Shown here piece by piece: positions 59,996-64,000 of a stretch of 64,000 nucleotides of DNA. The stretch is from contig NZ_JAQAGZ010000005.1 of the NCBI RefSeq assembly GCF_027533625.1, positions 284,146-348,145 of the forward strand. The letters run 5' to 3'. Made by a program: the position numbers and the translations under genes. Within the stretch, counting starts at the first letter, position 1, and each line of letters starts with the position of its first letter. Under the pieces are notes generated by a model that was not told the DNA's origin, searched no databases, and saw only the letters and a list, made by a program, of their open reading frames with translations. This DNA comes from Paenibacillus gyeongsangnamensis (GTDB taxonomy: Bacteria; Bacillota; Bacilli; Paenibacillales; NBRC-103111).

Positions 59996-60952
59996 TTATA
60001 ATTTCTGTAAAAAATCATTCAGATGCTCTACATATTCCTTCGGCATCTTCGGATAGCTCTTGGCGTGGCCGGCGCCGGATGTTTTCCAGAACTCAAAACG
60101 GTCCTTGTGCTTCTCCCACATCGACTCGCTGTTCATGTACGGCATTGATGTGTCGTCCGTGCTGTGAATGAACAGCACCGGCCGCGGATAAATGCGGTCT
60201 ACCGCGGATAACGCATCCACCTGGTCGGGATCGAATCCGGTCAGCCTGGGCAGGATTTCCAGAATCAACGGGGTAAACGGAATGTTCGGCAAATGCGACC
60301 AAACCGGCAAATTATCCTGGAGGTAATGCGTCAAATGATTGAACGGACTGTCCGCTATAACCCCGGTGACCGCAGGGTCCTCTGCTGCGGTCAGCAACGC
60401 AGTGGACGCGCCCATGGAATAGCCGACAAGCGCAAGCTTGCCGGGATGCTGAGCCATCATCCAATCGACGGCGGCGAGCAGGTCGAATTTCTCGTAGTAA
60501 CCGACGGAAGTGAGATTTCCTCCGGATTCTCCTGCGTTGCGAAAATCGAACATCATCACATTGTAGCCGAGGTCCGTCATGTCTTTGGCGAGACGAAGGA
60601 GCTCGGATGATTTTTGGAGGCGGTTGTTGTCATAGCCGTGAGCGAGGATCAGGTTTGGCTTCGCCGGCGCTTCGGTTCCTTCCGCAGGCGGCTTGCCCGG
60701 AATGTACCAGCCTTTCAGGAGAATGCCTCCTTGGCGGCTTTGGAACTGTATGGATTCAAACGACATGCCGTAATGGTCCGGCGAATCGTCCAACGGCTTC
60801 GGTACGGGGTGAGTCAGCTTCCACCCGACATAGATCGAGATCCCGATGGAAGATGCCAGCAGGAATACGATGAGACTGCCGAGCGGCCAAATCCACCTGG
60901 CCCATGAACTGCGGCGCCGCGGAGCTCTTGTAATCGCAGGGGTTGCTCTCAT
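59996..60952 (-). CDS. Membrane-anchored alpha/beta hydrolase
   Basis: 318 residues. A basic start (RRRSSWARW) and one helix ([20 protein letters not shown]) anchor it, with the catalytic domain outside. The domain has the oxyanion loop LAHGYDNN, nucleophile Ser in [15 protein letters not shown], acid in [12 protein letters not shown] and His in GAGHAKSY, all in order. Closest in style to YqkD/Bem46-type hydrolases of Bacilli. The true substrate is unknown; an ester or peptide at the cell surface is plausible. Single gene, followed on the same strand by the possible relic at 59772. It lies downstream of ecsAB on the same strand but is separated by 92 bases. Confidence 0.87.
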   Translation of the reverse strand: MRATPAITRAPRRRSSWARWIWPLGSLIVFLLASSIGISIYVGWKLTHPVPKPLDDSPDHYGMSFESIQFQSRQGGILLKGWYIPGKPPAEGTEAPAKPNLILAHGYDNNRLQKSSELLRLAKDMTDLGYNVMMFDFRNAGESGGNLTSVGYYEKFDLLAAVDWMMAQHPGKLALVGYSMGASTALLTAAEDPAVTGVIADSPFNHLTHYLQDNLPVWSHLPNIPFTPLILEILPRLTGFDPDQVDALSAVDRIYPRPVLFIHSTDDTSMPYMNSESMWEKHKDRFEFWKTSGAGHAKSYPKMPKEYVEHLNDFLQKL

Positions 60953-61044
60953 AAGTACGCAACGTTCCTTTCTGTTTACGAAATGCGCCTTTTTCTAATG
61001 GCAATCCCCATTATACGATATCCTCCGGATGCCGCAACAGCGTT

Positions 61045-62253
61045 TTATTTCGGTCTATGCAGCCCGTAGGAGATGATTGCGGTTAACGCCAGCAGCGCTC
61101 CCGTCCACACAATCGAATGCAGCCGGGCGGCTGCTGGTACGAGAAGAACCAGGCTGGCCGCCGCATGCAGGCGGTACCTGACATTGGCTGCCGATCGGGA
61201 TCTGAGACTTTCGGGAAGCGGATAAACGTACGACCAATCCGAATGGCGGTACGCTTTCTGAAGCTCCTTCAATTGGATCAGAATCAAGAACGAGAAGAGA
61301 ACGAACAAGCCGGCTGCCGGCCATCTGCCTGGAACAACGGACAGAACCACGAAACCCGCTGCGGTTAACCGGACCGTCATGCCGAACCATTCGGAGCGCA
61401 GCCACACTCTGGTGTACAAGAACCGATACGTATCGGATGAACGGAACCGGTATCCGCTGATCCAGCGAAGAATCGGCTCGGGCGCATGGATGGAGCGGGC
61501 TCTTCCTTGACTGTCGGGCACATCGACGAAAAAGTTCAGCAGCCGGAAAATATTGGCCCGCTGGCGGGCTTCCATTGCGATCAAGTGGACCCATAGCAGG
61601 ACGCGGCGATCCAAGAAGCGCATCAAGCCCAAATAAAGGAGCAAACCTGCCCCGGCGCAGATCAAACCGATGAGGGGGGATAGCGTCATTTGAGACCATG
61701 TCAGTCCAAGAGCAACCGCCCAACGGAGCGACAGCAGGAATCGTTGCGTGCGTGCGGCTTGCTGCAGCTCGCTCCAGCGGCCGTGAAGCAGTACTTTTTT
61801 GCCGAGCAGCAGTACGGCCAGCACTCTTAAGAAGTCTACGATGCCGCCGCCGGCTCCAAGCTTATACAGCGGCCATACGATCAGCCATGCCGCCAGGAGC
61901 AGCGCTCCTTGTATACCCAAGGAACGGGCTTCGGCTCTTCGCAGATATACCGGCATGCTGGATTCCAGCGGGAGCAGGTAGATCAGATCGGCCTCGCGCA
62001 GGTATGTGCGGATCGGACTGACGGCAAGCGCGGGAAGGAGCGCTATGGCGGCTGTGAAGAGCAAAGGAAACCCAGGGGGCACGTCGGTAAGAAAACGCCG
62101 GTAGCCGTACGTGCAGGCCAGCATGATCAAGGTAATGGCCAAAGAAGCGCTTTGCAGCGAGTAGCCGATGTAAGGCCGAAGCTCCCTGAAAAACTCCGCG
62201 GTTCGCTTCGACCAGAGGCGACGTAAATGCGATTCGCTTCGACTATGCCCCAT
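61045..62253 (-). CDS. ecsB: ABC transporter permease EcsB
   Basis: 402 residues with about eight hydrophobic segments in two groups, split by a cytoplasmic stretch. RTYLREADLIYLLPLESSMP and SDWSYVYPLPESLRSRSAAN are the paired D..YLLP/YPLP motifs usual in EcsB. The start codon overlaps the stop of ecsA (TGATG), so the two are coupled. In Bacillus subtilis EcsAB affects secretion, regulated proteolysis and competence, probably as an exporter of peptides; the same role is likely here. An ABC protein with these features and an EcsA partner leaves little doubt. Confidence 0.88.
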   Translation of the reverse strand: MGHSRSESHLRRLWSKRTAEFFRELRPYIGYSLQSASLAITLIMLACTYGYRRFLTDVPPGFPLLFTAAIALLPALAVSPIRTYLREADLIYLLPLESSMPVYLRRAEARSLGIQGALLLAAWLIVWPLYKLGAGGGIVDFLRVLAVLLLGKKVLLHGRWSELQQAARTQRFLLSLRWAVALGLTWSQMTLSPLIGLICAGAGLLLYLGLMRFLDRRVLLWVHLIAMEARQRANIFRLLNFFVDVPDSQGRARSIHAPEPILRWISGYRFRSSDTYRFLYTRVWLRSEWFGMTVRLTAAGFVVLSVVPGRWPAAGLFVLFSFLILIQLKELQKAYRHSDWSYVYPLPESLRSRSAANVRYRLHAAASLVLLVPAAARLHSIVWTGALLALTAIISYGLHRPK

Positions 62254-62999
62254 CAGCGTGTTCCTTCCTCGGTGACGAGCCGGAAAAACGCATCGTCAAG
62301 CGACGCTCCCGGCAGCCCGGCGGCAGACTGGAGGGCTGCCGCTGTGCCGGACGCTCTAAGCTTTCCTTGGTGCAGCAGCAGGAACTGATCGGCATACCGT
62401 TCGACGGTCGCCAGAATATGCGAGCTGATCAGAATAGCCGAGCCGCTGTTTTTAACCTTGACCATCAGCTCCAGCAGAGATCGGATTCCGAGCGGATCGA
62501 GCCCGAGGAACGGTTCGTCAATAATATACAGCTCGGGCTGGACCAGGAAAGCGCTCATGATCATGACCTTTTGCTTCATCCCTTTGGAGAGATGGGAGGA
62601 CAGCCGGTTGATATGGGGCGTCATTTGGAATTCCTCCAGCATGTCCGCAGACCGCCGCTCATACTCAGCCGAATCCAAGCCGTAGGCCATAGCGGCAAGC
62701 TCCAGATGCTCCTTTACCGTGAGCTCTTCATATAACAAGGGGCTTTCCGGAACATAAGCATACGTGCGGCGGTATTCGGTAGGATGCTCCTCGATTCGGC
62801 GTCCATTGAGGCGGATTTCACCCGCATGAGGCTGCATAATGCCAAGGATATGCTTAATCGTCGTGCTTTTGCCTGCGCCGTTGAGTCCGATCAGGCCTAC
62901 CATTTCGCCGGGGTGCACACGGAAGGACAAGTTGTGCAGCACCGGCCGCTGCCGGCTGTAGCCTCCGGTCAGATGCTCAACCTCCAGAACGGGTTTCAT
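62253..62999 (-). CDS. ecsA: ABC transporter ATP-binding protein EcsA
   Basis: 248 residues from ATG at 62999 (GAGGTGATCGAATC upstream), with the normal start LEVEHLTGGYSRQRPVLHNL. Walker A GLNGAGKST, Q-loop YVPESPLLYEELTV, signature LSKGMKQKVMIMSAFL, Walker B LYIIDEPFLGLDP and His switch ISSHILATVERYAD are intact. The LSKGMKQK form is typical of EcsA. It powers EcsB. The gene stands head-to-head with the ribosomal RNA promoters; its own promoter must lie in 63000-63130. Confidence 0.9.
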   Translation of the reverse strand: MKPVLEVEHLTGGYSRQRPVLHNLSFRVHPGEMVGLIGLNGAGKSTTIKHILGIMQPHAGEIRLNGRRIEEHPTEYRRTYAYVPESPLLYEELTVKEHLELAAMAYGLDSAEYERRSADMLEEFQMTPHINRLSSHLSKGMKQKVMIMSAFLVQPELYIIDEPFLGLDPLGIRSLLELMVKVKNSGSAILISSHILATVERYADQFLLLHQGKLRASGTAAALQSAAGLPGASLDDAFFRLVTEEGTR

Positions 63000-63128
63000 G
63001 ATTCGATCACCTCGGATTAACATTAGTTCCTTGCCATGGGCCAGGTATATTGAGAAGGGTTCATTCACACAATACAATCAATTATATAGAAGGAACCGCG
63101 TTTGGGAAAATAAGTCTCATTTGCAGGG

Positions 63129-63157
63129 TTGCAAAGGCCGTCGGAATATGATACATT
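63129..63157 (+). promoter_or_regulatory. rrn promoter P1
   Basis: TTGCAA, 17 bases, TACATT, followed by ATCTCTCGCTG. First of three promoters with the same -35 box before the 16S gene. Confidence 0.65.
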
Positions 63158-63239
63158 ATCTCTCGCTGCTTCAAAAACAACGAATTGACGGATTCTATCT
63201 TATGGGACGATCCCTGGTGACGGATGAAGAAATTCGCAG

Positions 63240-63269
63240 TTGCAAAGCGGCGAAGAAATATGGTATATT
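63240..63269 (+). promoter_or_regulatory. rrn promoter P2
   Basis: TTGCAA, 18 bases, TATATT, followed by GATCCTCGCTG. Shares the AAAG start of the spacer and the CTCGCTG text downstream with P1. Confidence 0.68.
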
Positions 63270-63343
63270 GATCCTCGCTGTCTGATGTAACAAATTGTCG
63301 ATCTGGTCGTCAGGGCAATCCTCTGATTGGATAAAACAAGCAG

Positions 63344-63372
63344 TTGCAAAATGAGAAGCGATGTGGTACATT
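63344..63372 (+). promoter_or_regulatory. rrn promoter P3
   Basis: TTGCAA, 17 bases, TACATT. Nearest to the 16S gene; the leader that follows holds CTCTTTGAAAACTGAACAAC, a common text in rRNA operon leaders of Bacilli. Confidence 0.68.
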
Positions 63373-63519
63373 GTGAATCCGGCCGTGAGAACGGCACGGT
63401 GAAACGAAAGAAACGAATTGCTCTTTGAAAACTGAACAACGAGTGAGTGCAATAAGAGAATGAAAATTCTCGTCAGCATTAAGATTTGAGCTTAATCAGC
63501 TCTGTTCGATAAAGTTTTA

Positions 63520-63541
63520 CCTTTATTGGAGAGTTTGATCC
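63520..63541 (+). repeat. 22-bp duplicate of the 16S rRNA 5' end
   Basis: The first 22 bases here, ending GAGAGTTTGATCC, recur exactly at 63565-63586, where they start the real 16S gene. After this copy the text diverges (CCGGATTAAATTCGACG). Confidence 0.9.
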
Positions 63542-63566
63542 CCGGATTAAATTCGACGATGAAGCC

Positions 63567-64000
<434 letters not shown>

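Noticed and set aside
63195..63479. Minus-strand frames over the rrn promoters
   Set aside because: They cover three promoters and the rRNA leader, and their composition is not protein-like.

Overview
The window looks like a chromosomal segment from a spore-forming, Gram-positive member of the Paenibacillaceae (Paenibacillus or a close relative). Evidence: the right end enters a 16S rRNA gene whose V1-V2 text is Paenibacillus-like; there are two complete spore germination operons; regulation uses YesM/YesN-type two-component systems, CcpA-type cre sites and SLH-domain surface proteins; ribosome binding sites are strong AGGAGG types. Coding DNA is mostly GC-rich, while both germination operons and the debris around 12.7-19.7 kb are visibly AT-richer. 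Nothing here was checked against a database; family names rest on motifs and remembered families.

Layout. 0-4.3 kb: 3' end of a hybrid histidine kinase, a Trm11-like methyltransferase and a secreted repeat protein. 4.4-8.9 kb: response regulator, sensor kinase and a sugar-binding lipoprotein in one operon behind a perfect-consensus cre site. 9.0-11.9 kb: a 31-residue membrane peptide, a GapB-type dehydrogenase and a tartrate/D-malate dehydrogenase. 11.9-19.7 kb: accessory zone with a 163-bp tandem array, a topoisomerase III tail remnant, germination operon 1 (gerA-gerC-gerB, minus strand), and broken pieces of an integrase, pyruvate kinase, SDR, LysR regulator and antiporter. 19.8-23.6 kb: galactose importer mglBAC. 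23.7-24.5 kb: cold-shock gene plus ydjO. 24.6-32.2 kb: single genes (cyclotransferase, NADH dehydrogenase-like protein, nitroreductase with an attenuator leader, queF, frameshifted ktrB, APH-like kinase, YkuK, acyltransferase). 32.5-33.1 kb: a second small membrane gene, paralogous to the first, and two dispersed repeat families. 33.2-40.2 kb: MHYT histidine kinase, SLH-CAP secreted protein, glutamine-type ABC transporter. 40.3-42.9 kb: DMT transporter with a divergent, broken MocR regulator cut off by a repeat. 42.9-46.6 kb: second sugar ABC operon on the minus strand with its own promoter and palindromic operator. 46.9-55.7 kb: small membrane genes, SLH/PrcB protein, FAD monooxygenase, DCC and HPP proteins, an AraC/Gfo-Idh divergent pair and a GMC dehydrogenase with its small subunit. 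55.9-59.7 kb: germination operon 2. 60-63 kb: alpha/beta hydrolase and ecsAB. 63.1-64 kb: three tandem rrn promoters and the 16S gene start, whose first 22 bases are duplicated just upstream.

Themes. Carbohydrate sensing and uptake dominates: the cre-controlled sensing operon, mglBAC, the second sugar importer and gluconeogenic GapB beside a malate/tartrate dehydrogenase. The least explained structures are (i) a roughly 100-bp two-hairpin element present four times, each time directly after the T-run of an intrinsic terminator; (ii) two tiny one-gene transcription units encoding membrane peptides that share an MFGxLLSxPLW core; and (iii) an untranslated nitroreductase leader that ends in a complete terminator.
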